From positions 1 through 64,000 of the forward strand of contig DASVDR010000005.1 of NCBI GenBank assembly GCA_036381015.1: DNA of 64,000 nucleotides, read 5' to 3'. Below the pieces are notes generated by a model, which was not told the origin of the DNA, made no database searches, and saw only the letters and a program-made list of their open reading frames with translations. Shown piece after piece: positions 17,117 to 26,047 of the stretch. This DNA is from Gammaproteobacteria bacterium. GTDB taxonomy: Bacteria > Pseudomonadota > Gammaproteobacteria > Steroidobacterales > Rariloculaceae. The first letter of the stretch is position 1, and each line of letters opens with the position of its first letter. A program made the translations under genes and the position numbers.

Positions 17117-19093
17117 ATGACGCTGACGGCGCGCCGCCGCTCGATTCTCTGCGCCGCGGGCTTGGCTTTCTTGAGCGCGGCCGGCGGTCCGGCAGCCGCG
17201 GACGAGGCCTCGAGCACGGATGCCGAGTGGCCGGCCGTTCCGGCCGGCGACTGGTGGACGATCAACCGCGACTGGGCGGCGACGCGCTTCTCGCCGCTCG
17301 AGCAAATCGACGCGGAGAACGTCGGCGGCCTCGAGCAGGCGTGGACGTACGTCCTCGGCTCGAGCTCGACTGCCGTGCCGCTCGCCGTTGGCGGCGTGCT
17401 CTACGTTCCGGCGGGCGATCGCGTCGTTGCGCTCGACGGCGACACCGGCGAGGAAGTGTGGGTTCACAGGCTCCGGCCGGCCTCGTCGGCGGAGCCGGCG
17501 GCGGAGGCCGGGCCGCGGCGGCGCGGACCGACCGCCTCCACGCGCGGGGTCGCCTACTGGCCCGGCGACAGCGAGCGGGCGCCGCGGATCCTCTTCACGG
17601 CGGGCTCCGAGCTCACGGCGCTCGACGCCGCGACCGGCGAGCCGGTCGCCGAGTTCGGCGAGAACGGCGTCGTCGACGTCGGCGTGCCCTACGGCGGCGC
17701 GCCGGTCGTCTACCGCCACGCGGCGATTCTCGGCGCGGCCGTCGGCGAGGTGCCGCAAGGTCCGCCGGGCAACGCGCGTGCGTTCGACGTGCGCACCGGC
17801 GAGAAGCTCTGGGAGTTTTGGACCGTGCCGCGCCCGGGCCAGCCGTTTCACGAGACGTGGGGCGGCGACAGCTGGCGCGAGCGCTCCGGCACGAACATGT
17901 GGGCGTTCTCCGCGCCGATCGATGCGGAGCGCGGGATCGTGTATCTGCCGATCTCGAGCCCGGCGCCGAACTACTTCGGCGGCCGACGTCCGGGCGCGAA
18001 CGTCTTCGGCAACTCGATCGTCGCGGTCGATGCGCTGACGGGCGAATATCGCTGGCATTTCCAGACCGTCCACCACGACATCTGGGACTCGGACATGCCT
18101 TCGGCGGGCGCGCTGTTCGAGCTCGAGCGGGACGGCGAGCGTGTGCCCGCGATCGCCCATGTCGGCAAGACGAGCTACTTCTTCGTGCTCGACCGCGTGA
18201 CCGGCGAGCCGCTGATCGACGTCGAGGAGCGGCCCGTGCCGCGCGGCGACGTGCCGGGGGAATGGTATGCGCCGACGCAGCCGTTCCCCGTCCGGCCCGA
18301 GCCGCTCTCGCGCGTGAGCTTCGACCCCGAGCGCGATCTCGTGAGACCCGAGGACACGACACCCGAGCATGCCGCGGCCTGCCAAGAGCTGATGGAGCGC
18401 AGCGGCGGCTACCACAACGAAGGCCCGTTCACGCCGTTCCTCTACAAAGCGCCCGACGCACCGCCGCGGTCGACGATCCAGCTTCCCGGCGGCACCGGCG
18501 GCGTCAACTGGGGCGGCGTCGCGATCGATCGGCAGACGAGCCTCGTGTACGTGAACGCGCACGACACGTCGCTGGTCGGCTGGATCGAGGACCGCGACCC
18601 CGAGGGCAACTACGGGCGAGGCACGGCCGAATCCACGCAGCCCTACGACCGCGCGAGCATTCTCGGGCCGGGTCCGTACGCGAGCTTCAGTGCGCCGATC
18701 GGCGGCGAGTTCGACGAGGCGGGGCGGCCCGTCGGGCCCACCGCGCCGTGCTACCGCCCGCCGTGGGCGCGGCTCGTCGCGATCGATCCGAGCGCCGGCG
18801 AGATCGTCTGGGAGTCCGTGCTCGGGCTCGACGAGGATCTGCCGCAGGGCAAGCAGCGGGTCGGGAACTCCGGCAGCGCCGGGCCGTCGGTCACGGCCGG
18901 CGGGCTCGTGTTCGTCGGCGCCACGAACGACCGGCGCTTCCGCGCGTTCGATGCGCACACCGGCAAAGAGCTGTGGACCGCGCGGCTCGAGGCGAACGCG
19001 AACGCGAATCCGATGACGTATCTCGCCGCGAGCGGAAAGCAGCACGTCGCCGTCGTGGCCGGCGACCGGGTCGTCGCATTCGCGCTGCCTTGA
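17117..19093 (+). CDS. PQQ-dependent quinoprotein dehydrogenase, copy 2
   Basis: This 658-aa protein starts at an ATG with CGGAGGAGAG upstream and has a signal peptide ending near PAAADE. It has a PQQ-type propeller with docking repeats (ALDGDTGEEVWVH, AFDVRTGEKLWEFW, AFDAHTGKELWTA) and the active-site segment FQTVHHDIWDSDMPS. That segment resembles the soluble domain of membrane glucose dehydrogenases more than methanol dehydrogenases. It differs clearly from copy 1, so the tandem pair is unlikely to be a recent duplication. The two genes are probably co-transcribed. There is no heme c motif and no membrane anchor beyond the signal. Confidence 0.85.
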   Translation: MTLTARRRSILCAAGLAFLSAAGGPAAADEASSTDAEWPAVPAGDWWTINRDWAATRFSPLEQIDAENVGGLEQAWTYVLGSSSTAVPLAVGGVLYVPAGDRVVALDGDTGEEVWVHRLRPASSAEPAAEAGPRRRGPTASTRGVAYWPGDSERAPRILFTAGSELTALDAATGEPVAEFGENGVVDVGVPYGGAPVVYRHAAILGAAVGEVPQGPPGNARAFDVRTGEKLWEFWTVPRPGQPFHETWGGDSWRERSGTNMWAFSAPIDAERGIVYLPISSPAPNYFGGRRPGANVFGNSIVAVDALTGEYRWHFQTVHHDIWDSDMPSAGALFELERDGERVPAIAHVGKTSYFFVLDRVTGEPLIDVEERPVPRGDVPGEWYAPTQPFPVRPEPLSRVSFDPERDLVRPEDTTPEHAAACQELMERSGGYHNEGPFTPFLYKAPDAPPRSTIQLPGGTGGVNWGGVAIDRQTSLVYVNAHDTSLVGWIEDRDPEGNYGRGTAESTQPYDRASILGPGPYASFSAPIGGEFDEAGRPVGPTAPCYRPPWARLVAIDPSAGEIVWESVLGLDEDLPQGKQRVGNSGSAGPSVTAGGLVFVGATNDRRFRAFDAHTGKELWTARLEANANANPMTYLAASGKQHVAVVAGDRVVAFALP

Positions 19094-19172
19094 CCGTTGT
19101 CGAGGTGTGCGCGGTGGAGGCTCGGAGGGAGCGAGTGAGCGCCGCCGGACTGTGCATCGGCACGAATAAAAA

Positions 19173-19574
19173 TCACGAATTATCCTGTGCTTGTGGCTCA
19201 GATCTCACGTAAAGCGTGAGGCCTGAGGCGCCCGTGATCCGCACGCGCGTACCCTCGGCGATCGGCCTCTCGCCGGGGCGGACCCGGGCGCGCCAGCGCT
19301 CTCCGGCCACCGTGACATAGCCTTGCGGATCGAGGTCCTGTTGCGCGACGCCCGTCCGGCCGATCAGCTCGATGCCGCCGGTCGGCGATTCGCGCCCTTC
19401 GTACGCGGAGCGCAGAAACGGATACAGCGCGAAATCCTTGACGACGTACACGGCGTAGCCGGCGACGGCGACCCACGCGCTCCATCCGGTTTTCGGCCAG
19501 AGCCAAAGCAGAAGCAAGCCGACCAGCGCCCAGCCGGGCAACTGCAGCAACATGTACTTCGTGAAGGTCTTCAT
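19173..19574 (-). CDS. NfeD-like membrane protein
   Basis: This 133-aa protein has two hydrophobic segments at the N-terminus (about residues 9-28 and 31-52). A small soluble beta domain follows, containing LIGRTGVAQQDLDPQGYVTVAG and ending in TRVRITGASGLTLYVR. This is the OB-fold pattern of NfeD C-terminal domains. NfeD proteins act with membrane stomatins/proteases in membrane quality control; no partner stomatin gene is adjacent. The start at 19574 is chosen because the membrane segment follows directly; a longer frame to 19745 adds residues without similarity. Confidence 0.65.
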   Translation of the reverse strand: MKTFTKYMLLQLPGWALVGLLLLWLWPKTGWSAWVAVAGYAVYVVKDFALYPFLRSAYEGRESPTGGIELIGRTGVAQQDLDPQGYVTVAGERWRARVRPGERPIAEGTRVRITGASGLTLYVRSEPQAQDNS

Positions 19575-19768
19575 TGCGAGGGCGAGATGCGCCGGTTCAA
19601 ATGTCGCGCTTTCGTTCGACGCGGCTGCGCGGGATCGACGTGCTGGCGCCGAGGATTGCGCCGCTGTCGCGCTTTTGCAATGGTGGGCTCGAAACCCGAG
19701 CCGGAGCACGACCGTGACTCGCATCAGGTCCTCCCGCCTGCTCACGGCCTCTCGGGAAGGCCGGCCCG

Positions 19769-20383
19769 ATGGCGAACGCTGACCGCCCGATGCCCGTCAC
19801 CAAAGCGCTCTTGATGCGCACCTTTGGTCGTCCCGAGGGTGTTCTCGGATGGCTCGGCGGCATGATCATGGCGCGCACGAACCGCCGGATGATCGGGCGC
19901 GCTGTCGAGTTGCTCGATGTCCGGCCGAGCGATCACGTCCTCGAAGTCGGCTTCGGCCCGGGCGTCGGCATCGCGTACCTTGCACGCGCCGTGTCCTCGG
20001 GACACGTCGCGGGCGTCGATCCGTCCGAGCTGATGCTCGGGCAAGCGAGGTCGCGCAACGCCGCGGCGGTCGCCCGCGGCGCCGTCGAGTTGCGCAAGGG
20101 CGGCGTCGAGCGCCTGCCGTTCCGGAACGAAAGTTTCGATCGGGTGATGGCCATCAACTCGATGCAGCTTTGGCCGGATGCCGTCAACGGGCTGCGCGAG
20201 ATTCACCGTGTGCTGAAGCCCGGCGGATGCCTCGTACTCGGTTTCACGCGGCACTCGGGGCAAGGACGAGAGGGCGTGGCCGAGGCGCTCGAGGCAGCCG
20301 GCTTCACGGACGTTCGCTTCGACGACGTCGATGCGCGGGACTTCTGCGTCGTCGCGAGCAAGCGCTCGAAAGCCGACGGCTGA
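19769..20383 (+). CDS. Class I SAM-dependent methyltransferase
   Basis: This 204-aa protein has the Rossmann methyltransferase signature: motif I VLEVGFGPGVGIAYLA (about residues 57-72), an acidic residue ending motif II (GVDPSELML), motif post-I VERLPF, and motif III after LREIHRVLKPGG. These resemble UbiE/type-11 methyltransferases. GGAAGG lies eight bases before the ATG. The substrate is unknown. It is followed by a scar of broken genes and may sit at the edge of a variable region. Confidence 0.8.
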   Translation: MANADRPMPVTKALLMRTFGRPEGVLGWLGGMIMARTNRRMIGRAVELLDVRPSDHVLEVGFGPGVGIAYLARAVSSGHVAGVDPSELMLGQARSRNAAAVARGAVELRKGGVERLPFRNESFDRVMAINSMQLWPDAVNGLREIHRVLKPGGCLVLGFTRHSGQGREGVAEALEAAGFTDVRFDDVDARDFCVVASKRSKADG

Positions 20384-20477
20384 TGATCGACCTAGCGGCG
20401 AGGTGTCGACGCGATCGACTCGCACGGAAGGGTACAGGACTTGCATCCTATTGGACATGAAGCACCCGATGCCGCCG

Positions 20478-20669
20478 TACAGAGTGCGCGTAAGCCTTCG
20501 GCGGTCATCGGCACATCGCCGGGTGCGATCGGCACCGCGATTGCTCAACAGCACTTGCAGTGTTCTGGGCTTCTGCAATTCCCCGCTGATGAACGTGCCG
20601 GAGGCCTATATCCAGTTCAAACCCGGTACGATCCCCGATTTTCCGGGGCGCGCCTCGATCAGCGGCTAA
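20478..20669 (+). pseudogene. Remnant of an NAD(P)H-dependent FMN reductase (truncated and frameshifted)
   Basis: One frame reads SARKPSAVIGTSPGAIGTAI and AQQHL, the flavodoxin-like FMN-reductase core. After about 20555 the homology continues in another frame as VLGFCNSPLMNVPEAYIQF followed by KPGTIPDFPG, then stops at 20667-20669. In ChrR/NADPH-dependent FMN reductases these segments form one continuous stretch. The N-terminal half is missing, one frameshift lies near 20555, and the C-terminus is lost. It is therefore a dead fragment. Family assignment is from recalled motifs. Confidence 0.65.
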
Positions 20670-20821
20670 AGGGCTCGTCCGAGGAGCGTGTCGGCGGTGT
20701 CTCCATAGTAAGGTCGAGTCTTCTCGGCCGCGAGGGAGGGAAGCGGATTGAGGATGCGCATGCCGGCGAGACCGAGCACGGACGCAAGGATCAGCAAGAA
20801 GGCGAGCCGCCGAGCACGCAT
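20666..20821 (-). pseudogene. N-terminal fragment resembling a phospholipase D family protein
   Basis: A 51-residue frame reads MRARRLAFLLILASVLGLAG, then NPLPSLA, then GDTADTLLGRAL, and stops. A signal-like start followed by LPSL and DTxxTxLGRAL resembles the N-terminus of YmdC-type phospholipase D proteins. None of the HKD catalytic region follows. It ends exactly where the FMN-reductase remnant ends on the other strand, suggesting a deletion junction near 20666-20670. There is no good ribosome binding site. The family call is tentative. Confidence 0.35.
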
Positions 20822-21000
20822 CAAGGGCGATTGCGTTTCATCTGCAAACAGCACCGCACGTGCCGCACCGTCTCCTCATCTTCGGTCAGGAACGTTCGAG
20901 CGGCAACTCCGCGCTATGATGGAGCATACGATCCACGCGGACGAGCTCGGGGCAGCCGATAGAGTGCCGGCCGCCTCACCGTGAGGCCGGCGAACCCGGC
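20822..21000. other. Intergenic stretch before the copper ATPase
   Basis: I see no convincing gene, RNA or strong promoter here. Several short overlapping reading frames lack ribosome binding sites or recognisable motifs. It is continuous with the broken-gene scar upstream. Confidence 0.4.
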
Positions 21001-23106
21001 GTGCCGATCGGCATGAGCGGACTGGAAGGCTCCGAACATTCGCATTCGCCGCACCGCCATTCGGCGGACGCGCACGCCGATCACACGGTTCGGGAAAGCC
21101 GCGGGCACGGCGCCGGGTCCGGCGAGCACGCGGCACACGACAAGCATGCCGGCCACAGCGTCGAGATGTTCCGCAGCCGCTTTTGGCTTGCCCTCGCCCT
21201 GACCCTGCCGACCGTCCTATGGAGCGAACACCTGCAGGAGTGGTTCGGCTACGCGGCTCCGGACTTCCCGGGCGCTCGCTGGCTGCCGGCGCTCTTCGGC
21301 ACGGTCGTCTTCGTGTACGGCGGCCAACCGTTCCTGGCCGGCGCGCGGCGCGAGCTGAAGGCTCGGCGGCCCGGCATGATGACGTTGATCGCGCTCGCGA
21401 TCTCGGTCGCCCTCGTCTACAGCGCCGCTGTCACGCTCGGCTATCCGGGCATGGCGCTCTGGTGGGAGCTTGCGACGCTGGTCACGATCATGCTGCTCGG
21501 TCACTGGATCGAGATGCGATCGATTTCCCAGGCGCAAGGGGCGCTCAAGGAGCTTGCGAAGCTGCTGCCGGATACCGCGCTGCGCATCACCGGCGACGAT
21601 CGAACCGAGGAAGTGACCGTCGATCAGCTTCGGGACGGAGACCTCATCCTCATCCGGCCCGGGGCGGCGGTGCCGGCGGACGGCAAGGTCCGCAGCGGCA
21701 AGAGCAGCGTCAACGAAGCGGCCATCACCGGGGAGTCGAATCCCGTCCACAAGCAAGAGGGCGACGAGGTCATCGCCGGCACGGTCAACGGTGAAGGATC
21801 GCTCCGCGTCGAGGTGACCGGCACGGGCGACGACACGGCGTTGGCCGGAATCATGCGGCTCGTCGCCCAGGCGCAGACTTCGCGCTCGCGTGCGCAGGCG
21901 CTCGCGGACCGAGCGGCATTCTTCCTGACCATTGTCGCGATCGGTGCCGGCCTCGCGACGCTCGTCGGATGGCTCGCGGCGGGCGCAGAGCTCGATTTCA
22001 CCGTGACTCGCGTCGTGACCGTGCTCGTGATCGCGTGCCCGCACGCGCTCGGGCTTGCCGTGCCGCTCGTGATCGCGATCTCGACGACGCTCGGCGCCCG
22101 CAGCGGGCTGCTGGTTCGCGACCGCCGCGGACTCGAGGAAGCCCGCAGCTTGGACACGGTCGTCTTCGACAAGACGGGCACGCTGACCCTGGGCGAGCAC
22201 CGCGTAGTCGACGTCGCGACGGCGGAAGGGGTCGCCGTCGAGGAGGCTCTTCGGCTGGCCGCGGCCGTCGAGCGTGATTCCGAGCATCCGATCGCACGAG
22301 CGCTGCAGAAGAGCGCGGAGGAGCGGGGGCTCGACGTTCCGCAAGCGCGAGGATTCGAGGCGCTGCCGGGGCGCGGCGTGCAGGCGGACGTGGAAGGCCG
22401 TCGCTTGCAAGTCGGCGGCCCGGCCTTGCTCGGCAAGCTCGGCGTCGGCCTTCCGACCGTGCTGCGCGAGGCCGAGGCGCGCTTCAGCGGCAATGCCCAG
22501 GCCGCCATCTTCCTCGTGGAGGGCCGCCGCGCGTTGGCTGCATTCGCCATCGCGGATGCCATTCGGCCGGAGTCGTACGAGGCCATCCAGCGCCTGCACG
22601 AGGCGGGGATCGAGGTGGCGATGTTGACCGGCGATTCAGCGGCCGTCGCGCATCGTGTCGCCCGGGAGCTCGGCATCGATCAGGTGTTCGCGGAGGTGCT
22701 GCCGGACCAGAAGGCCGCGAAGATCGAGGCGCTGCAGCGCGAAGGCAAGCGTGTCGCCATGGTCGGCGACGGGGTGAACGATGCGCCCGCGCTGGTGACG
22801 GCCGATATCGGTATTGCGATCGGCGCCGGAACGGACGTCGCCGTCGAAGCGGGCGATGTCGTGCTCGTCCGCAGCGACCCGCGCGACGTGCCGAGAATCG
22901 TATCGCTGAGCCGCGCGAGCTATCGGAAGATGCTGCAGAACCTTTGGTGGGCGGCGGGCTACAACATCGTGACGATACCGCTCGCGGCCGGAGCTCTGGC
23001 ATGGGCCGGCATCGTGCTCGCTCCCGCGGTCGGCGCGGCGCTGATGTCGGCGAGCACGGTGATCGTCGCGATCAATGCGCAACTGCTGCGGAGGGTCTCG
23101 CTGTAG
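21001..23106 (+). CDS. copB: Copper-translocating P-type ATPase, CPH (CopB) subclass
   Basis: This heavy-metal P1B-type ATPase of up to 701 aa pumps metal out of the cytoplasm. The N-terminus is His-rich (about residues 13-60) and has no CxxC metal-binding domain. Motifs include ITGES (about 245), the transmembrane CPH triad (Cys346), DKTGT (Asp390 phosphorylation site), SEHPIARAL (the family HP pair) and GDGVNDAP (about 589). CPH instead of CPC marks the CopB-like subclass usually linked to Cu(II)/Cu(I) or silver export. The start is GTG at 21001 or ATG at 21013. The gene symbol rests on subclass motifs, not synteny. No copper regulator is adjacent. Confidence 0.85.
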   Translation: MPIGMSGLEGSEHSHSPHRHSADAHADHTVRESRGHGAGSGEHAAHDKHAGHSVEMFRSRFWLALALTLPTVLWSEHLQEWFGYAAPDFPGARWLPALFGTVVFVYGGQPFLAGARRELKARRPGMMTLIALAISVALVYSAAVTLGYPGMALWWELATLVTIMLLGHWIEMRSISQAQGALKELAKLLPDTALRITGDDRTEEVTVDQLRDGDLILIRPGAAVPADGKVRSGKSSVNEAAITGESNPVHKQEGDEVIAGTVNGEGSLRVEVTGTGDDTALAGIMRLVAQAQTSRSRAQALADRAAFFLTIVAIGAGLATLVGWLAAGAELDFTVTRVVTVLVIACPHALGLAVPLVIAISTTLGARSGLLVRDRRGLEEARSLDTVVFDKTGTLTLGEHRVVDVATAEGVAVEEALRLAAAVERDSEHPIARALQKSAEERGLDVPQARGFEALPGRGVQADVEGRRLQVGGPALLGKLGVGLPTVLREAEARFSGNAQAAIFLVEGRRALAAFAIADAIRPESYEAIQRLHEAGIEVAMLTGDSAAVAHRVARELGIDQVFAEVLPDQKAAKIEALQREGKRVAMVGDGVNDAPALVTADIGIAIGAGTDVAVEAGDVVLVRSDPRDVPRIVSLSRASYRKMLQNLWWAAGYNIVTIPLAAGALAWAGIVLAPAVGAALMSASTVIVAINAQLLRRVSL

Positions 23107-23200
23107 AGACGAGGTCACATTGTCGCCGACGTGCGGCTGCATGTGCCCGCAGGCCCAGCGTCGATCGCAGCCGATGAGCGCGACGCGCTGAGCCTGACGA

Positions 23201-23908
23201 TCACGATAAGCTCAGACGGTTGGGCGGCAAGACGTGCAGGTTGTCTTCGATTCGGCGCACGCCCGCGGTGTTCTCCGCCGCGACGCGCACCGCCCGGCGC
23301 TCCGTCTCGCTGAAGACGCTTCCCCAGAGGTGAACGGTGCCGCCGCTGACGACGACGTTGACGAATTCGTGACGGACACCGGCTTCTTTGCGCAGAGTTT
23401 CGAGCAGCTGGTCGCGTATGAGCTGATCGGAGGTCCGATCCACGGGCTGCGGTTGCGTGGGCCTGTGCGTAGCGAGGCCGCGCAACAGGTTCGCTCGGCT
23501 AACGATGCCTACCAACACCCCATCGCGCAGCACCGGGACGCGCTTGATCTGCCGCTTTTCCAGAAGCTCCGCGATTTCGGCGAGAGATGCCTGCGGATCG
23601 ATCGTGACGACCGGAGTGCTCATGACGTCCTTCGCCGTACGGCCGTGACTCTTGATATAGCGGGCAGCGCGGTCGGTGTCGGTGAGCAGCAACGATAGCC
23701 ACCACGAGGGTTGCTTCTCGGTCTGGATTTCGGGGCGGCGCATCAAATCACCTTCGCTGACGATGCCGACCACTTCACCGCCGGCGGTGACGACGGGTAC
23801 CGCGCTGATGCGCCGCTCCAGCAACAGGCGAGCTATGTCCTCTACCGGTGTGCTCTCGGCCACCGTCGCAACGTCGCGCGTCATGATGTCTTCGGCATGC
23901 AGCGTCAT
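23201..23908 (-). CDS. CBS-pair protein with C-terminal BON domain
   Basis: This 235-aa protein has two CBS motifs (residues about 8-60 and 95-147; VEDIARLLLERRISAVPVV and LAEIAELLEKRQIKRVPVL) that sense adenine nucleotides. A BON domain follows (about 160-230; VVVSGGTVHLWGSVFSETER), typically a lipid or membrane-associating module. AGGAG lies seven bases before the ATG. Such CBS-BON proteins are common in stress islands together with metal pumps and Dps, as here. The biochemical role is not established. Confidence 0.85.
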   Translation of the reverse strand: MTLHAEDIMTRDVATVAESTPVEDIARLLLERRISAVPVVTAGGEVVGIVSEGDLMRRPEIQTEKQPSWWLSLLLTDTDRAARYIKSHGRTAKDVMSTPVVTIDPQASLAEIAELLEKRQIKRVPVLRDGVLVGIVSRANLLRGLATHRPTQPQPVDRTSDQLIRDQLLETLRKEAGVRHEFVNVVVSGGTVHLWGSVFSETERRAVRVAAENTAGVRRIEDNLHVLPPNRLSLS

Positions 23909-24011
23909 CGGTGACTCCTGGTCGTTGCACGAGCCGACGTGCTGCTCGAAGCATGCAAAACTCGATCCACTCGGAGGCCCGGAAGCTTCGGTCCGCCGAC
24001 TACTTCCAGAA

Positions 24012-24053
24012 GCCTATCAATTTCCCGCGCCTGCTGCGGAACCATTGATAGGC
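24012..24053. repeat. 10-bp perfect inverted repeat upstream of the MEDS kinase gene
   Basis: GCCTATCAAT at 24012-24021 is complementary to ATTGATAGGC at 24044-24053, with a 22-nt spacer. It lies in the divergent gap between the CBS-BON gene and the kinase and could be an operator or an RNA hairpin in the kinase leader. Confidence 0.55.
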
Positions 24054-24126
24054 ACTGTACATACAACCTGGATAGCGAATCAACACAGTCGACATTACTG
24101 TATAGGCTGATGCATCCGAGGGCGAC

Positions 24127-25929
24127 ATGCAGCAGCCACTGCAAAAGCAGGAGCGCACCCCCACTCGACTTCCTCTCGTCGCTTCTTTGCCTTGGGGCTC
24201 CCACTGCTGTCTGTTTTATCGCTCCAAATCCGATCTCTTCGACGCGGCGATCGAGTTCTTCCGGGCCGGTCTCGAGAACCGCGAGAAGTGTGTTTGGATA
24301 GTAGCTTCCGGCGACGAAGCGCGATCGGCCCTCGCAGCTCGAATCGAACATCTGGCTCGCTATGAGCGGCAGGGTCTCATCGAAGTTCTCGACCAGTCCG
24401 ACTGGTACGCCGGGACAGAAGGCGTCAAGGGCGAGGAAGTCCTAAGAGCCTGGCTCGATTACGAGCGGTATGCGCTTGACGCCGGCTGCAACGGGCTTCG
24501 CATATCCGGTGACATACCTTTTCTCGATCGTCGCTCCTGGCCTTCTTTCGTGGCGTACGAGGCGGCCGTCGACGAAGCATTCCGAGGGCACCTCATCGTG
24601 GCTCTCTGCACGTACTCCCTCGCGGAGCACTCTTTCAACGACATCCTCGAAATCGCGGCGCATCACGAGACGGTACTGGTGCGAGATGCCGGAAGGTGGC
24701 AAAGCCTGCGGAACATGACCCGTCTCGCCAATGTAAGGCCCGCGGCAAGCGCTAAAAGCGCCATTTGCTTTTTCGATGCTGCAGACAGGCAGCCGGAGAT
24801 TCGCAAGCTGCAGACCTTCGAGGGAGTAATCGAGGAGGGGCGTCACAGGCTCATTGCGTTGGAGACGATCGCAGACGGGCTGGCGCAGTCGCTCTCAGCC
24901 GACGAGATTCTTGCTGTACTCAAACGCGTGGCCCTCGGAGCCTCGGAGATCATGATCGAACGAGCCGATACGACCGAGGCAACGGGAGAGAATTACCCCG
25001 CTATTGAAGGTCCGCGGCTCGCCGAGTGGCTGACGGATCGGGTGGAGATCGAGCGTCGCTGTCCGGCTCTGGCCGGCGCTGCTGCCCTCGCCGTATTCCC
25101 GCTCCAAGTCGGGTCGAGAAGCTTTGGCACGATGTCGCTGGCCTTCGATTCGCCCGAGCGACTCGACCCGGACGAATGGCTTTTTCTGCAAAGCGTGGCG
25201 GAGCTCACGGCGATTGCGTTCGAGCTTGCGCAGATGCGAGAGAGGGCGGACCGGGAGCGGAGATTGAGGGAGGACATGGTCGCGACGCTCAGCCACGAGC
25301 TACGAAACCCCCTCGCAACCATTTCGGCAATAGCGGAGGCGCAGAGGTTCGTGGAGGACGACCCGGCCAAGCGTTCTCGATGGGAGGCAGCGCTCAGCCG
25401 GCAAGTAGATCAGATGGATAAATTGCTGTCGGGAATGCTGGATTTCTCGCGGCTCGCCCGGGACGAATTCGAGCTTGCAGAACGCGTCGACGTGGCTGCG
25501 GTGTTGCGCGATGCCGTCGAGGACAAGAAGGCCGAGTGCGAGCGGCGCGGGCTCACGGTGCATTTGGACGTGGAACGGAGCCTCTGGATAAAGGGCAGCA
25601 TCGTGCGGCTGACACAGGTGTTTCATAACCTTCTCGCGAATTCCATTAAGTTCACCGATCCGCCGGGGCAGATCGCCGTAAGATGCCGGCCGGATTCTCA
25701 CGGGAATGCCGTGATCACGATGACCGATACCGGGAGGGGGATAGAGCCCGCACTGCTCCGCAGAATTTTCGATCCTTTCACTCGAGGAGCCGACGCGGGC
25801 GGTGGTCTAGGTCTGGGACTGGCGCTGGTCAAGAGAGTAGTCGCGCAGCACCGGGGAACTGTATCCGCTTACAGCGCAGGAGAGGGAAAAGGAGCGACGT
25901 TTACGGTCGTATTGCCGCCGGCAGACTGA
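24127..25929 (+). CDS. Orphan hybrid sensor: MEDS domain, GAF-like region, histidine kinase
   Basis: This is a 600-aa soluble kinase. Residues about 18-190 match the MEDS (DcmR-like) sensory domain (HCCLFYRSKSDLFDAAIEFF, GEEVLRAWLDYERYALDAG, LIVALCTYSL). A GAF-like region follows (about 240-375), then HisKA with LSHELRNPLATISA (phospho-acceptor His390). The HATPase has NLLANSIKFT, DTGRGI and GGGLGLGLALVK (about 558). MEDS domains are associated with hydrocarbon or halomethane-type sensing in some systems. No response regulator or membrane segment is present. The region seems lower in GC than its neighbours, consistent with transfer. Confidence 0.85.
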   Translation: MQQPLQKQERTPTRLPLVASLPWGSHCCLFYRSKSDLFDAAIEFFRAGLENREKCVWIVASGDEARSALAARIEHLARYERQGLIEVLDQSDWYAGTEGVKGEEVLRAWLDYERYALDAGCNGLRISGDIPFLDRRSWPSFVAYEAAVDEAFRGHLIVALCTYSLAEHSFNDILEIAAHHETVLVRDAGRWQSLRNMTRLANVRPAASAKSAICFFDAADRQPEIRKLQTFEGVIEEGRHRLIALETIADGLAQSLSADEILAVLKRVALGASEIMIERADTTEATGENYPAIEGPRLAEWLTDRVEIERRCPALAGAAALAVFPLQVGSRSFGTMSLAFDSPERLDPDEWLFLQSVAELTAIAFELAQMRERADRERRLREDMVATLSHELRNPLATISAIAEAQRFVEDDPAKRSRWEAALSRQVDQMDKLLSGMLDFSRLARDEFELAERVDVAAVLRDAVEDKKAECERRGLTVHLDVERSLWIKGSIVRLTQVFHNLLANSIKFTDPPGQIAVRCRPDSHGNAVITMTDTGRGIEPALLRRIFDPFTRGADAGGGLGLGLALVKRVVAQHRGTVSAYSAGEGKGATFTVVLPPAD

Positions 25930-26047
25930 CTCGGCGCGTTGCTTGCATCTTGGAACGGCCGAAACGCGCGCTCTCGACTCGGCGAATGATGCTCGAGAGA
26001 TCCGGGCCGATTGCAATTGCCTTGTCTGTTGATTGGAGGATCGACTG

